NCBI RefSeq assembly: GCF_024868665.1
Contig: NC_079898.1
Span: 20,332,403 to 20,396,402, forward strand
Origin: Triplophysa rosa
Taxonomy: Eukaryota; Chordata; Actinopteri; Cypriniformes; Nemacheilidae
Reading direction: 5' to 3'
DNA length: 64,000 nt
In this document: in pieces, positions 47,401 to 56,593 of the stretch
How positions within the stretch are numbered: position 1 is the first letter of the stretch
How the letters are laid out: every line of letters begins with the position of its first letter
The notes under the pieces: generated by a model
Told to the model about the DNA's origin: nothing
Databases searched by the model: none
The model's input: the letters and a program-made list of their open reading frames with translations, nothing else
Translations under genes and position numbers: made by a program

Positions 47401-49865
47401 TCGGATGTCACCTAAATATCTTTATTTGTGCTCCGAAGACGCCGGGAGGTCTCAAAACATGTTTAACATGTTGGTGAGTAAAAAAAATCACACAAATTTG
47501 ATTTTTGGATGAACTTACCCTTTAAGTAAACTCTGCCAAAGACCGAAGGAGAGGAGGCTAAGCAAACTTCTCATTATGTTGCTTTCAATAAAATTTCAAC
47601 TGCTCTGAATTCTATTAGGCTAGCTAATATAGGTAGAACTGTAGAAAATAACAAAGGCACTACAAACTCTTTTGGAGAGACCGAGATATGGAATAAGTGC
47701 TCAAAACACAATATAACGTTTCCATTGGCTCACCTGCTTCATATGTTCTCATTTATTACAAAGCAGTGAGCACACGAATTAAAGCTCTGCTGGTGTTCTG
47801 ACAAATACTACAATGTAGAAACCAGGAGGACCAGAAATGACACAAGATAATTTGGGTCCACATGTAAATTTTGCACTTAAATGCTAATGGAGTGGACAGG
47901 CCTTATCGAGCACCACAGAGTGAAATGTGCAGTGCTTAACGATTCCTTTTCCGGTTCATATATTTATTTTCATTAGATATTAATGGCAAAATATGATGCT
48001 GTATCAGCATTCCTACGCAGCGAGATCTGATTCAAACTCACATGATTTCTAGTTGAAGCAGCTCACACATTAAAGCTAGCTCATAAGATTTACACAATGC
48101 TGCGGTCATCCATACTAACAGTGCAACAAAGCAGGAAACAACAGAGCAGAAAATCACAAAATGTGTTCACATTAAAGCATTTTAGTCTGCGAAATCAAGC
48201 CATCGCAAAGGGTGAGATTCTCTCATAAAATGTACGTTTCGTGATTTGTCTGACTAAAAAAAATAAAATTATTATCTTAAGTAACCAAATAAAAGCATGT
48301 TTTTTGAAGGCAATGTTCTCAAAGGACAGCCTGTTAACAGAGACAATGAACTCGCACTCCTTTGAGGTTTATTTGCGTATTAGCCTCATCAGTATTACCG
48401 CACACATACCATGGAGATTTTCCATAGTGTAAATGAAATACACCATTTGTAAGATACACAGTAAAATCGGCAGTGTTAAAAAGGTCAAATTAACACTCAC
48501 GGTGTATATATAATCCACACTCTCAAAGTGTGGATTATATAAACACTGTGAGAGTTAATTTGACCCTTTTTAACACTGGCGATTTTGCTATGCATGGATA
48601 AATGATATTAAAGTAAACAAATTGTGACTCACTTACTGACAACGCTTTGGGACTGAATTTCATCAGTGTTTTACATATTTTTCAATAACTTTTTGTTGTT
48701 TAAATACAAAGTACTTGACAATGAATATCTTCAATATCTTCAAATCTTGAGGTACATTTATAGCTCCAAGTTCCACCAATTCAGTATAAATGGTTTACAT
48801 AAGATAATATCAAAACACACCACAAATTACACATACCTTTTGCTCTTCTCTCTCCTGAGCCTGGTTGCACTTCTCAAGCCCAACAGCTCTTAATAATTCC
48901 CTGAAATAGCCAAATAGGGTGACAATGCCAAACCCCATGTACGTCAGGACAGCCACATACATAGGGGCCTCCTCGAATGAATCTTCACCCCTATCCCAAG
49001 ACCGATAAAATCCATTTCCCTTGCCATTGGAATGCACCTACAACATCAGATGTTGACAAAACTTAAAACAACAGTTAATAATACGTAATTACATCATAAG
49101 AAAATATAAAGTAACCTTGTTGTTTAAATGTAAGATCTTATTTGAGGTAACAGCATTATATTGGACCACAAAACAAAAACATTAAATACTAGTTTAGTTT
49201 TATATTAAGCTTAATAAAACTAAAACACACAAATTTACATAATAACAATAACTTCTATGTGTTTAAAGTAAACTATATAGCTATTAAGCTACTTTTCAAA
49301 CACCAACCAAACACCACAGTTTGTTTTATAGGAACCACAGTTATAGTTGTCTTACCAAAGTAAACGAGTTTTTTTCTTGTGTTTGCTGTGGTCTTACAAA
49401 CAACCTACTTGAAAAAACTTGGGTTAGCATTCAGTAGCTATTTTCATACAGGTAAACTACACGCGCAAAGATTTCTGGGTACATGGTGCCCCGATTTGTG
49501 CCTGCAGCATAAGTGAAACTGAACGAATCAGTGAATTATTCTTTTGAATTAATTCATTTATACAAACTGTCCAAACGAACCGACTCTGAAATGAACCATA
49601 CTCCCCATAGCTAAACTTTCCGGGAATTTAAAACCGCGAATACGTTGTAAAATGCTATAGCTTTGACTGTAAAACTCCCGTGAATTACCTTTTAGAAACA
49701 CCAAACAAAACAATTTAACATTCGTTTAAAAGACGTTAACTGTGATGCAATCTGACATACCTTTTCATTTCTGTGATATCCATTTTTCACACTAATGTTA
49801 TCTTCCAGTGGTTTCTGGTTAGAACTCGATCCGTTGCGTGGATGATGTCCACCTGTTCGTATCAT
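23363..49865 (-). CDS. sptlc3: Serine palmitoyltransferase catalytic subunit 3, twelve exons
   Basis: Minus-strand exons: 49865-49761, 49037-48837, 46498-46344, 45948-45800, 37449-37325, 35713-35620, 33275-33170, 32399-32180, 29614-29488, 25842-25707, 23736-23607, 23476-23363. All junctions are GT-AG with matching phases; the total of 1662 nt encodes 553 residues (human SPTLC3 552). With SPTLC1 in the ER membrane, the family condenses serine with an acyl-CoA to 3-ketosphinganine, the first step of sphingolipid synthesis; SPTLC3 shifts use toward shorter acyl-CoAs. A membrane segment spans about residues 61-80. The PLP fold (alpha-oxoamine synthase type) shows ELNHTS, DEAHSIG (Asp337) and the Schiff-base lysine in GTFTKSFG (Lys372). 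The ism1/tasp1 neighbours and the C-terminus FELDS (human SPTLC3 FELED) favour SPTLC3 over SPTLC2. Confidence 0.95.
23607..23736 (-). CDS. sptlc3: sptlc3 exon 11
   Basis: 130 nt. Encodes [20 protein letters not shown], then [19 protein letters not shown] and MLDK before the donor GTAATA. The VVVGFPATP and RFCVSAAHT blocks form the C-terminal part of the PLP-enzyme small domain and are near-invariant in the family. Confidence 0.95.
23817..24174. repeat. TTAA-flanked MITE (copy A) in sptlc3 intron 10
   Basis: Begins TTAAAGGCCCAGTGTATAAA and ends TTACACACTGGACCTTTAA: inverted ends starting at TTAA, which would fit a piggyBac-type target, though the family is my inference. A second, inverted copy interrupted by a Tc1 element lies at 37860-39468. 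Confidence 0.7.
24289..24458 (+). repeat. tRNA-derived SINE, near-complete (DANA/HE1-like)
   Basis: A box TGGCTCAGTGG (24297-24307) and B box GGTTCGATCCC (24340-24350) give an internal Pol III promoter. The 3' end has TTTGGATAAAAGCGTCTGAC and AAATGTAAATGTAATG. The body is longer than a tRNA and lacks an acceptor stem, so it is a SINE. Confidence 0.8.
24459..25706 (-). other. sptlc3: sptlc3 intron 10, remainder; GC-rich patch
   Basis: From about 24880 to 25460 the base composition is clearly less AT-rich than its surroundings, with overlapping short frames on both strands (for example 25236-25448 plus and 25021-25299 minus). None resembles a known protein and no splice-bounded exon is evident. 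An enhancer, an unrecognised transcript or simply old repeat are all possible. Confidence 0.4.
25707..25842 (-). CDS. sptlc3: sptlc3 exon 10
   Basis: 136 nt between CCCGCAG and donor GTAAGC. Encodes [20 protein letters not shown], then [19 protein letters not shown] and LPGKV, ending with two bases of a glycine codon. Matches the human SPTLC3 block RVQQLAKNTRYFRQRLQEMG. Confidence 0.95.
25843..29487 (-). other. sptlc3: sptlc3 intron 9
   Basis: 3.6 kb, AT-rich. One foldback MITE at 27406-27686. No exon or RNA gene recognised; several short overlapping frames (26390-27081) carry no similarity I can identify. Confidence 0.6.
27406..27686. repeat. Foldback MITE, outer left arm shortened
   Basis: TTAAAGAAACAGTTCC then directly the inner part ACTACCATGGTAGAAATGG; the right arm has GGATGAGTAAATGATGACAG and ends GGGTAAAATGTCCCTTTT. 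Confidence 0.65.
29488..29614 (-). CDS. sptlc3: sptlc3 exon 9
   Basis: 127 nt between GTGCAG and donor GTTAGG, phase 0 in, phase 1 out. Encodes [20 protein letters not shown], then [19 protein letters not shown] and TRE. The HSHSA-YA-SMSPP motif follows the PLP lysine segment in this family. Confidence 0.95.
29615..32179 (-). other. sptlc3: sptlc3 intron 8
   Basis: 2.6 kb. One foldback MITE (29861-30156). The minus-strand frames at 30587-31005 lie in a slightly GC-richer patch but match nothing known and lack conserved motifs. Confidence 0.6.
29861..30156. repeat. Foldback MITE
   Basis: AGGGATAGTTCACTAAAAAA at the left, TTTGAGTAAACTATCCCTA at the right; middle has CTGCAGAACACAAAAGAAAA and the 'GATAACCAACCAAACAACA' core. 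Confidence 0.75.
32180..32399 (-). CDS. sptlc3: sptlc3 exon 8: PLP-lysine exon
   Basis: 220 nt between TTTCAG and donor GTGAGG. Encodes [37 protein letters not shown] and [20 protein letters not shown]. Contains Asp337 (PLP pyridine contact, by family knowledge) and Lys372 (Schiff base). Human SPTLC2/3 have Ser, not Val, in FGASGG (from memory). Confidence 0.97.
33170..33275 (-). CDS. sptlc3: sptlc3 exon 7
   Basis: 106 nt between TTCCCAG and donor GTCAGA. Encodes [20 protein letters not shown], then [14 protein letters not shown] and two bases of Ser312. Human SPTLC3 has QSLEKLLRDAVIYGQPRT and KKILILVEGVYS here. Confidence 0.95.
33276..35619 (-). other. sptlc3: sptlc3 intron 6
   Basis: 2.3 kb with no recognised coding or RNA feature. 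A poor tRNA-like remnant (GCAGGTTTGATCTCCC) lies near 33890-33960. Open frames at 34079-35112 have no similarity I can name. Confidence 0.55.
35620..35713 (-). CDS. sptlc3: sptlc3 exon 6
   Basis: 94 nt between TTTCCAG and donor GTAAGT. Encodes [31 protein letters not shown] plus one base. ELNHTS carries the histidine that stacks on the PLP ring in the family. An hAT-type MITE begins only 42 bp upstream of its acceptor. Confidence 0.96.
35756..36412. mobile_element. hAT-type MITE with intact 8-bp target duplication (sptlc3 intron 5)
   Basis: The 657-bp unit starts TAGGGTTGTCACGATTAT and ends ATAATCGTGACAGCCCTA, a near-perfect terminal inverted repeat. It is flanked on both sides by GTACGAAG (35748-35755 and 36413-36420), an exact 8-bp duplication as produced by hAT transposases. 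No transposase frame is present. Confidence 0.9.
36421..37324 (-). other. sptlc3: sptlc3 intron 5, remainder
   Basis: About 0.9 kb of unique-looking AT-rich sequence; no feature recognised. Confidence 0.6.
37325..37449 (-). CDS. sptlc3: sptlc3 exon 5
   Basis: 125 nt between TTATAG and donor GTTAGC. Encodes [40 protein letters not shown] and K; the [17 protein letters not shown] block is identical in human SPTLC2 and SPTLC3. NLTVHK replaces the human LDKHK segment. Confidence 0.95.
37985..39210 (-). mobile_element. Tc1-like DNA transposon, internally deleted
   Basis: About 1.2 kb with long inverted repeats of roughly 270 bp (37985-38260 and 38934-39210). Ends CACTGAATAAAATTATAAA and TTTATAATTTTGTTCAGTG, with TA at the left edge and TGTA at the right. 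Inner landmarks such as CACAGGTGTGGCATATCAAG occur on both arms. It carries a broken transposase on the minus strand and sits in sptlc3 intron 4. Confidence 0.9.
38250..38923 (-). pseudogene. Tc1-like transposase, broken
   Basis: Starts at ATG 38923 with [19 protein letters not shown], followed by the paired HTH DNA-binding region ([20 protein letters not shown]) and GRPR-like [11 protein letters not shown]. The frame stops near 38585 after a small deletion. The DDE region survives only in part: a TDESRF-like block lies in shifted frame near 38490-38510. The middle of the catalytic domain is missing, and the tail ([35 protein letters not shown]) resumes at about 38420. It cannot encode an active enzyme. 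Confidence 0.9.
42747..43000. repeat. Teleost TTAA-type DNA repeat, left part
   Basis: TTAAAGGCCCTCTAATGTAG then GAATGTGTCTGTGAAGTTTC, AGCTCAAAATACACCACAGA and TTTAAATGCAAATGAGCTGC. I recognise this order from common dispersed fish repeats, from memory. The right end is not identified. Confidence 0.55.
43322..43904 (-). repeat. Palindromic hAT-derived element
   Basis: Arms at 43322-43492 and 43616-43792 are inverted copies (for example CAGGGCATTTGCGTGCCATT against AATGGCACGCAAATGCCCTG) around a 123-bp AT-rich spacer. Beyond the right arm the minus strand starts TAGGGGTGTAACGGTACGC at 43904, a typical hAT terminal sequence. No matching terminus is seen on the left, so it is a partly duplicated one-ended remnant. 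Confidence 0.65.
44312..44874. repeat. TTAA-flanked MITE
   Basis: TTAAAGGGGTCATATGGCGC at the left, GTGTCATATGACCCCTTTAA at the right: near-perfect inverted ends in TTAA over 563 bp. No transposase frame. Similar repeats are common in cyprinids (from memory). Confidence 0.8.
45800..45948 (-). CDS. sptlc3: sptlc3 exon 4
   Basis: 149 nt between CTGAAAG and donor GTGAGT. Encodes [40 protein letters not shown] and GVCSTRQEL. The [10 protein letters not shown] block and CSTRQE match human SPTLC2/3. Confidence 0.95.
46344..46498 (-). CDS. sptlc3: sptlc3 exon 3
   Basis: 155 nt between ATTACAG and donor GTAGAT. Encodes [39 protein letters not shown] and [12 protein letters not shown]. Human SPTLC3 reads [20 protein letters not shown] at the same place. 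No ATG-initiated frame reveals it; it was found by scanning for the missing segment. Confidence 0.95.
46658..47525. repeat. Large palindromic (foldback) element in sptlc3 intron 2
   Basis: 868 bp. Arms of about 360 bp (46658-47018 and 47158-47525) are inverted copies at roughly 95% identity by eye, around a spacer of about 140 bp. Ends are TTAAAGGGTAA and TTACCCTTTAA. Matching inner blocks include GGCGTCTTCGGAGCACAAAT and CATAGTGGCTCGATTGAATT. Open frames inside it are mirror products of the arms. Confidence 0.85.
48457..48590. repeat. Short double-palindrome MITE
   Basis: Outer arms CAGTAAAATCGGCAGTGTTA and TAACACTGGCGATTTTGCT pair, and an inner hairpin ATAATCCACACTCTC / AAAGTGTGGATTATA sits at 48513-48541. 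No coding capacity. Confidence 0.7.
48837..49037 (-). CDS. sptlc3: sptlc3 exon 2: membrane segment
   Basis: 201 nt between TTGTAG and donor GTATGT, phase 0 at both ends. Encodes residues 36-102, including [19 protein letters not shown] and [19 protein letters not shown]. The hydrophobic stretch of about residues 61-80 is the ER-membrane helix; human SPTLC3 has ESFEEAPLHVMVFTYMGYG here. Confidence 0.95.
49761..49865 (-). CDS. sptlc3: sptlc3 exon 1: start codon
   Basis: ATG at 49865-49863 with A at -3. Encodes [20 protein letters not shown] and [15 protein letters not shown], 35 polar residues, ending at donor GTATGT, phase 0. The frame continues upstream only through non-ATG codons. N-termini of SPTLC2/3 are poorly conserved, so the start rests on first-ATG position and total length. 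Confidence 0.85.
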
Positions 49866-50067
49866 GTTTGCCAACGTCAACGCAGACAGCCAAGTTACAA
49901 TATATTGAACTTCCCTCAGTCCCTCAGTTTAGAGAAGTGTGCGTGTATATCCGTTGAGGTGCAATTCCTCTAATGAGAGTTTACCATCCGACTTCATGCT
50001 CAATTGATTTTGATTTGAGTACACACAACTTTGGACCAGGAAGTGTCTACGTAGGGACATCAGAAGA

Positions 50068-50098
50068 GCGACGCGACGCGACGCGACGCGACGCGACA
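50068..50098. repeat. (GCGAC)n microsatellite upstream of sptlc3
   Basis: About six GCGAC units, every unit containing two CpG dinucleotides, 200 bp upstream of the sptlc3 start codon. Confidence 0.9.
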
Positions 50099-52376
50099 GT
50101 GTACGCTCGCGCTGACAACTGCGTTGATCAAGAATGAGAGAGCGCTGACTTTGAGCTTTAGTTCTTCTGATGTGTGCTTACTTTCAAACTTTGTCACATT
50201 TCTGTCGTTCCTCCCATGTGCTGTAAAGTAAAGGAGAAGCAAAAGTAAAAGTAAACCCGATGTAATAAGCCACTAAAGTGAAACTTAATGTAGTAGACTA
50301 CAGTATGTGCGTATAATATAGACTATTATGGGGCAATGTGAAAATTGGTATGGGTGTCTCCTCATTAGATCATTGTAACTATGGTAAACAAATTATATGA
50401 AATAGAAGCCTTAATACATATTGAAAAGAATAATGGATGAATACAGCACCCCAAACTATCAGTATGTATAGTGTTATGTTAACGTGACACTACACCCTCG
50501 GTTTGGAAACAGGTATTATTGCAACAGTTCCAACATGAGCCGACTTTGAATCTCTTTGTTGCGTTTTGCATGTCTGCCACACCAACTCCATTTAGCAGAA
50601 TGTGGGAAGCCTTCACCGCAGAACAAGAAGCCATTGTGTTTACACAAATAGAGAAGCTTCTGCTGTGTGATTTGTGATCTAAAAAGTGTGTACAGTAGGT
50701 TTTGATCTGACTTTCTCGTCATCTCTATTAAGTGCCTTATTCTTGCTTTTCACATTCACATAAAATAAGATAAATGAACACCTGTGTGGACAGGAAAAAG
50801 GATCTATCCAGAATGGCCCTTGATGAACATAGAGGAAGAATGAGGGTGGCAACGTGTGGCTGTGGAAACTGGCAGCAGCCTGCAGCTGTCTGAACTAATG
50901 CTGGACCAACCCTGGATCTGTCTCTGCTAATTAACCACAGCTTTCCTTTCTCTCTCTCCCACCCGAACCCTAAGCCCTCCCCTCTGCTCACCTCCACATC
51001 CACAGAGCTTCCCAATCCTCTGTGTTTAGGGAGCCGTGTTAGCCTAGATATGTCAAGCATCATTAGCTTTATTAATATTAACACTCATTATTTATCTCTA
51101 GCACGTTTTTGCATGACGGGTGTTTCTGTGCTCTTTCCCTATAAACCACTAATAGCTCATCAGTTAGACTTAAACCCGGTGATGCATGAGAGGCCTTGGC
51201 TGTTTTATTGTGTTTGTTATTTTTTATTCATAGGTGTTTAACCTCCAGAAACCAACATATTAACAGGGGGTATTTGAAAACTAATTCTCTGTATTACCCC
51301 AAGTATTCATAGGTGCACTGCCCACTAACCAAACCCTTAATACCAGCATTTCTCAGGTGACATGCCAGCCTAAAAAGGAAGTTGCCTTTACGCTTCTGGA
51401 AACTGCCATCTAGAGGTGTGCTGACCTTTACAAACTATGAAATGTGAACATATTTGTGCATCTTTTTGCTGTCATGACAAACTCATATTTTGCTAATGCA
51501 AATAAAGTGCATACTGTAGTATTCAGAATAAGTACCTGAAGTAAATTAAATAGGCTAATCATTTTTTTATGAAACACAGTGAGGGAGTTACTCGTGTGCT
51601 GGTTCCTTTGAATGTTAAATGTAGATGTTTTAGGAAAAGAAAGAAATGCATGACTTTCTTCTTTTTTACTTTGAATGAGTATCTGAGAATGTATTTACAA
51701 TTTGGAGGAATTCAACCTGGTTGTGTTTCCTGCAGATTTATACTGCACTTATTGCAGACCTTGCATTGATGAAAGTGTCAAAGCAGCTTGTAAAAGTGAG
51801 TTCACATTCTGCAAAGTGTGTCTCCTCCACCTAGTGGTCAAAGCAAGAAGGTTAATGTGCTGGATTCACTGTACACTTGTTGAGAGATGAAAATGACACT
51901 CTTTAATTAATAGTTCACATACCAATGAGGAATTTATTTTAATATTTTATGCACTGCACTTAATCAGATGATGAAATGTTAATTCGTCATACCGCTGTAT
52001 TCATAAAGGAATTGAATATGGGAAATGAAGTGAACAGCATAATGAATTTTTGTTCGTTAACATTTCATACTTCATTCTGTTCTTGCCGCGCAGGCCTGTG
52101 TGTGTGTCGTGTCTGGCTCTTGATGTTTATGGGTGATGTCCTTGCCATTCTGTCCTATGAGGGGGCAGAGTTAATGCGGAGCTATATTTGTGTTGACCCT
52201 CAGGGGCCATTAAATCACATAATTTCTTCATCAGCTGGGTCTGACCTGATTTTCCAGTCTCCTTAAGCAACGGGGAAAAAATTAAATAATATTAGATAAA
52301 TGTAGAGACTTCCGTATAAATTTTGAATCTCCTGCAGTACAGTGATTCTGTCTGACATGATATCAACATTATTGCT

Positions 52377-52448
52377 TTATTCTATTCTATTCTATTCTAT
52401 TCTATTCTATTCTATTCTATTCTATTCTACTCTACTCTACTCTATTCT
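52377..52448. repeat. (TCTAT)n microsatellite
   Basis: Roughly fourteen pentamer units of TCTAT, with a few TCTAC variants near the right end. Confidence 0.95.
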
Positions 52449-52889
52449 CACAACAGATATGAGTCTGAAAAAAATATCTAATCCAACGTTCATAATAAAG
52501 GTACTTTCATTATTAATACATTATTTAATAAACAAGTTCATTCAAACGGCAAGTTCACTCATCAATTCATAACTGAATGCTGTTTTTAATAAATGAGTGT
52601 AAAATGTAGCATGTTAGTACCCAAATGAATCTGTCTGATTGCAAACTGCACATTTTAACAATGACACTTTCTTTATTGGCCTCATATATAATCACTGTGG
52701 CACCTTTAAGCATCCTTATATACAGTATACTGTATATCAGACCAAACATGTAATATTGCAAGACAGCTTCTTCCTTAAACTACTCTCTCATACCACATCA
52801 CAGAACAAAGCAAACATTAACCTCTTAAACCCACCGGTGGGACTAATATTGCATCATCAAATCTATAAATCGTGGAGTACAAAACTAGA

Positions 52890-53116
52890 CGGGTGGTTAC
52901 CCGGACTGGGATTAGACTAAAATAAGTATAAGAGCTGTCTAAACTGAAACAGCCTGCACTGACATATCTCAAAAATACATCAGTGCCTTTATAATGTCTC
53001 AAAATGCACACAAGTAATGTTTTTTGTAAGGCATGTTTGTTAAAACTACTTAAATGTTCTGATTAAACTAAGGCCTAGTCCTGGTTTAAAATAATCCCAG
53101 TCCGGGAAACCGCCCC
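52890..53116. repeat. MITE with GGGCGGTT-type terminal inverted repeats
   Basis: Left GGGTGGTTACCCGGACTGGG, right CCCAGTCCGGGAAACCGCCC: inverted ends of about 25 bp over 227 bp. A fragment of the same family is at 5300-5351. Confidence 0.75.
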
Positions 53117-55893
53117 ATAGTATCTTTTTAAATCTTAGAGCCTCAACTTTCTTACTAGTCTTATCAATTTCACATTTATGCTATATAAAATAACATAATA
53201 AGGTCTGAATTCGTCTTCCCAAAACCCACCTCCTCCCTCTTGTGAAAATGATATGAATAATATTAAATTTCATATTAATACTTATAAAACATAGATGAGC
53301 CATTTATCAAATGAAAGCTCTCACTCTCAAGGATATCACTGTATATTTCACACAGATCTAACACTTTAGAGTAACGTAACATAGAATAGTTGTCAAATTA
53401 TTGTCAAATTGTGTAAATTAAGAGGGTTTTCTGTATAACAACACCATTTTTATGAGTTCACTCTAATGTATGTGGGTAGTGCACTCTTTTAAATTCAGTT
53501 AAAATGCTGCACCAGAGAAAAAAGTTTATGTCTCTGTATGCATTTGCCATCCCAGGCCTCATAAAACTAGCAATATTTGCAATAATAATTTTATCGTTGT
53601 CACTATGAAACGCAGGCTCCCATGATCTTATTAAGTGAAAGTGTGAATACAAATAAAGGGGTGTAGAATAGAGGTCAGCATCCCCGAGCTGCTTTGTGCA
53701 GTCAGGTCATGACTGTTTATCCAACCTCAAATTGGACAGGTGAGCTCCAGGGGGTGGTGGCAAACAGGTAATATTCCTCCCTGCTGTCAGTGCTGGTGAA
53801 AATGAGTGCCCTCTATCTGTCACAAAAAGAAAAACAGAGCTGAGAAATGAAAAATCACTCAAACACAGAGCTAAAAAAATCTGGTGGTCTAGAAAAAAAG
53901 AGAAACGAATCCTTCTGAATAATAGAAAATGAGTTGGACTATATGGAACAAATGAAGCAAATGAGAGTGGATGTCAACAGAGGGCTTATGCTCACTCAGT
54001 TCTTTACTGCTGCTTCTTCCCTAGCTCTAATAATGATTTCCACAGCATGTGACTCAATTGTGATGAAGACATTTATTATTGAAAAAATGCAGCCTCGACT
54101 AATGAAGTTTCAGGCAAAATCCTGTTATTTTCTCAGTGTTTGCCTCCATTCTGTCCCCGTCTCCCGTATCTTCTTGCTTTCCTGCTGTCAATCAAATAGC
54201 ATCTCTGCCCCTCTTTTCCTCGCAGTGCTGTTTTATCTCCCCCAACCTGCTTCTGTAGCTAGTTTTTCTCAGCTGGGTTAAATGGTTAGCTATGCCTGTG
54301 TTAAAGCTAAAATGCTTTCACGCCAGCGTCTGTTACTGTATAGATAAAGGTGAGGATTTTGGTCGTTACCCTACATGAATGAAGCCAGCGAAGATAACAG
54401 AACAGTCCACATTTATTGTTAGCCTGTCTGTTTTTCAGTGTAATCTCATTAGGTATTGTCAGGTATCTGTACGTAGACTGTCATCCTGGCAGTGGATATA
54501 GGATGTATTGTCTATCTAAACAAAAGACATGCATGTGAATCATATAGGGTTCTGAAACTCAAGCACAGTAAAAATGTATGAGCTCAGTGTTGTAACATCT
54601 ACATTTTGTTTCATCCTGACATTCTGAACAGCAGATGGACACGTTATTCTGTCCCAAAGCCTCAAAGTACCCTTCTTTATTTCATCTCTGAACATATTTT
54701 ATCACATTGCACAGATTGCGAATCTTTTCTCCGTCAGCCGTTTGTTTGGCAGGTCCACTCACACGCTCCCCAAATCCTTTTTACTAAAAGCAGGAACTAT
54801 TTGTCTTGACTGCCTGCTCGCTTCATGGCCCACATCACAATCCATCCTTGCTTGGGTCCTGTGAGTGATGCTGAGCTGCTCCTTCCTGCAAGTCCATCCA
54901 AGGCTGCAGCCATAACTACCAGGATTGGAAGTCTGCCCTTTTCTGAAACAACACTCCATCGATGACGTATGCCATCATGGTAGTGATGCATTGACTCCAA
55001 GAAGCTCACTTCCACGTCTGGTAGTAATGTATTACTGTTGGCAGTGTGTACACACGGCTTACAGGAGATAGATGGCTGTTTGCGGAGGCCAGTGGGACTG
55101 TAGACAAAATGGATCAGAGGGGTCAGATAGGCATCTTGAAGGAAACGCCAATTTTTTAATAATTAAGATGTAAAGGGTATATTTAATATAAAAAGATGCA
55201 GCTGTCCTTCTGAAACCTTGTATCTTCATATTTCGTGATTTTTTTGTTGTTGCCATAAATCATAATTATTAGTCACTGTTTGTCACTGTATCAAACATAA
55301 TATCTAACCAATAAAAAGTGTTAAAAAGTGCTTGTCAAAACAAGGAATCTGGACATCCGAGGTTTCTGAAGGACAACAAGAACGTGGGGTTTTTACACGT
55401 TTAACTCTTTGTTATTCTAAAGCCTGGGTTAATGTCCTATAGCTTTGTAGAGAAATACAGCACATAACCTGGTTTAGGTTCTGGTTTGCTGGTTTGTCTT
55501 TGGGAATTGTGACAGGAATCTGCTTGCATTGCCCTAAATCCTCAGCAACGTACGCCAAAAATAAAACTTAGTTGCTCCAGTTAATGTGTTCGCAGTCGCT
55601 ATTTAACTTTTGTGCGTTTCCCCCTCGGATGCTGAAAAAGTGCACTGAATATTTAATAAGGTATAAGCACTGAGGCAGTTTATGATTGTTTGTTGCCAAA
55701 CAACTCGCTGTATCATTCCAGCATTGCTATATTTCACTGTCTAGCTTTGGCATGAGCATTGGCTTTGCGGGCAAAAACTCGGGTAAAAACATTTTCAATT
55801 AAAGCAATATTTTTTGCTTTTGTGGCATTTTGGCCCTAGCCTGGTAAATTTTTTGCCCTGGTCATTCACAGACACCATAAAACATCTTTCTGT

Positions 55894-56593
55894 TTAAGAG
55901 TGATTCTATATTTAGGGGTACATTTCAGGTCCAAAAAGTCAGGAAATCAGTATTCTTTTTTTATATAAATAAACTAGGTGGTTGAATAATATATCCCCTT
56001 AATGTGCAAAATAAATTATATAGCAAGCTTATGCTCTAATTTTTTATAATAAATTAACACTGAATTGCCAACTTTGTCAACCGTTGATGGTAACACGGTT
56101 GACAGGTAACACAGTTGACAGGTAACACAGTTGACATTTCAGCCACTTTAGGGCCTTGCGCAACCTGCTGACCTTGGACTAGTTAGTACATGACCATAAT
56201 ATGGATAAAATATTGAAGAGGAGGAGTTATGACTTACGACACGGTCTTCAAATTTTCCTCCAAAAAAGGAAATGACATCATGTGATGTTTGACATGTGAC
56301 TTTGTAACAAACCATTGCTGATTTATAGGGGGTTATATGGGGAGTAACAGGGTTGACATTAATTTCTCGGACATACAGTAAGTAAATGGATGATTTAATG
56401 TAGATGCATGAGCAAAATACTTTTTAAAACACCTTGTAAGAAATATATACAGAAACATGTATTCTAGAGCTGATCTGAAGAGCAAAACCTCACATTGACC
56501 AAATCGGACAGCACAAAAACAGCAGATTAAAGTAAAATGGATAATAGAGTCCATGGACATGACATGTACCCCTAATTGTAGAATGACTCTTAA
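55894..56593. repeat. TIR element with internal 16-bp tandem repeat
   Basis: About 700 bp with inverted ends of roughly 30 bp (TTAAGAGTGATTCTATATTT and ATTGTAGAATGACTCTTAA). Inside, at about 56090-56138, the 16-mer GGTAACACAGTTGACA occurs three times in tandem. No transposase frame. TTAA at both edges. Confidence 0.75.

Larger units (their letters stand above)
49866..55893. other. 5' flank of sptlc3 and gene-free DNA
   Basis: No gene recognised. The sptlc3 promoter should lie in the first few hundred bases; I see no convincing TATA box. The region includes two microsatellites and one MITE (listed). Open frames at 50060-50242, 51976-52266 and 53934-54281 show no similarity I can identify and no splice or promoter support. 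Confidence 0.5.

Noticed and set aside
23363..49865. Gene could be SPTLC2 rather than SPTLC3
   Set aside because: C-terminus FELDS, the DDNNWTF and EEAP regions and the ism1/tasp1 synteny fit SPTLC3 better; SPTLC2 would be next to ISM2.
49866..49880. Longer sptlc3 start at 49880
   Set aside because: The codon is TTG; the first ATG in frame is at 49865 and has A at -3.
50068..50098. Regular repeat spacing as a CRISPR-like array
   Set aside because: It is a simple pentamer microsatellite without spacers, in a vertebrate genome.
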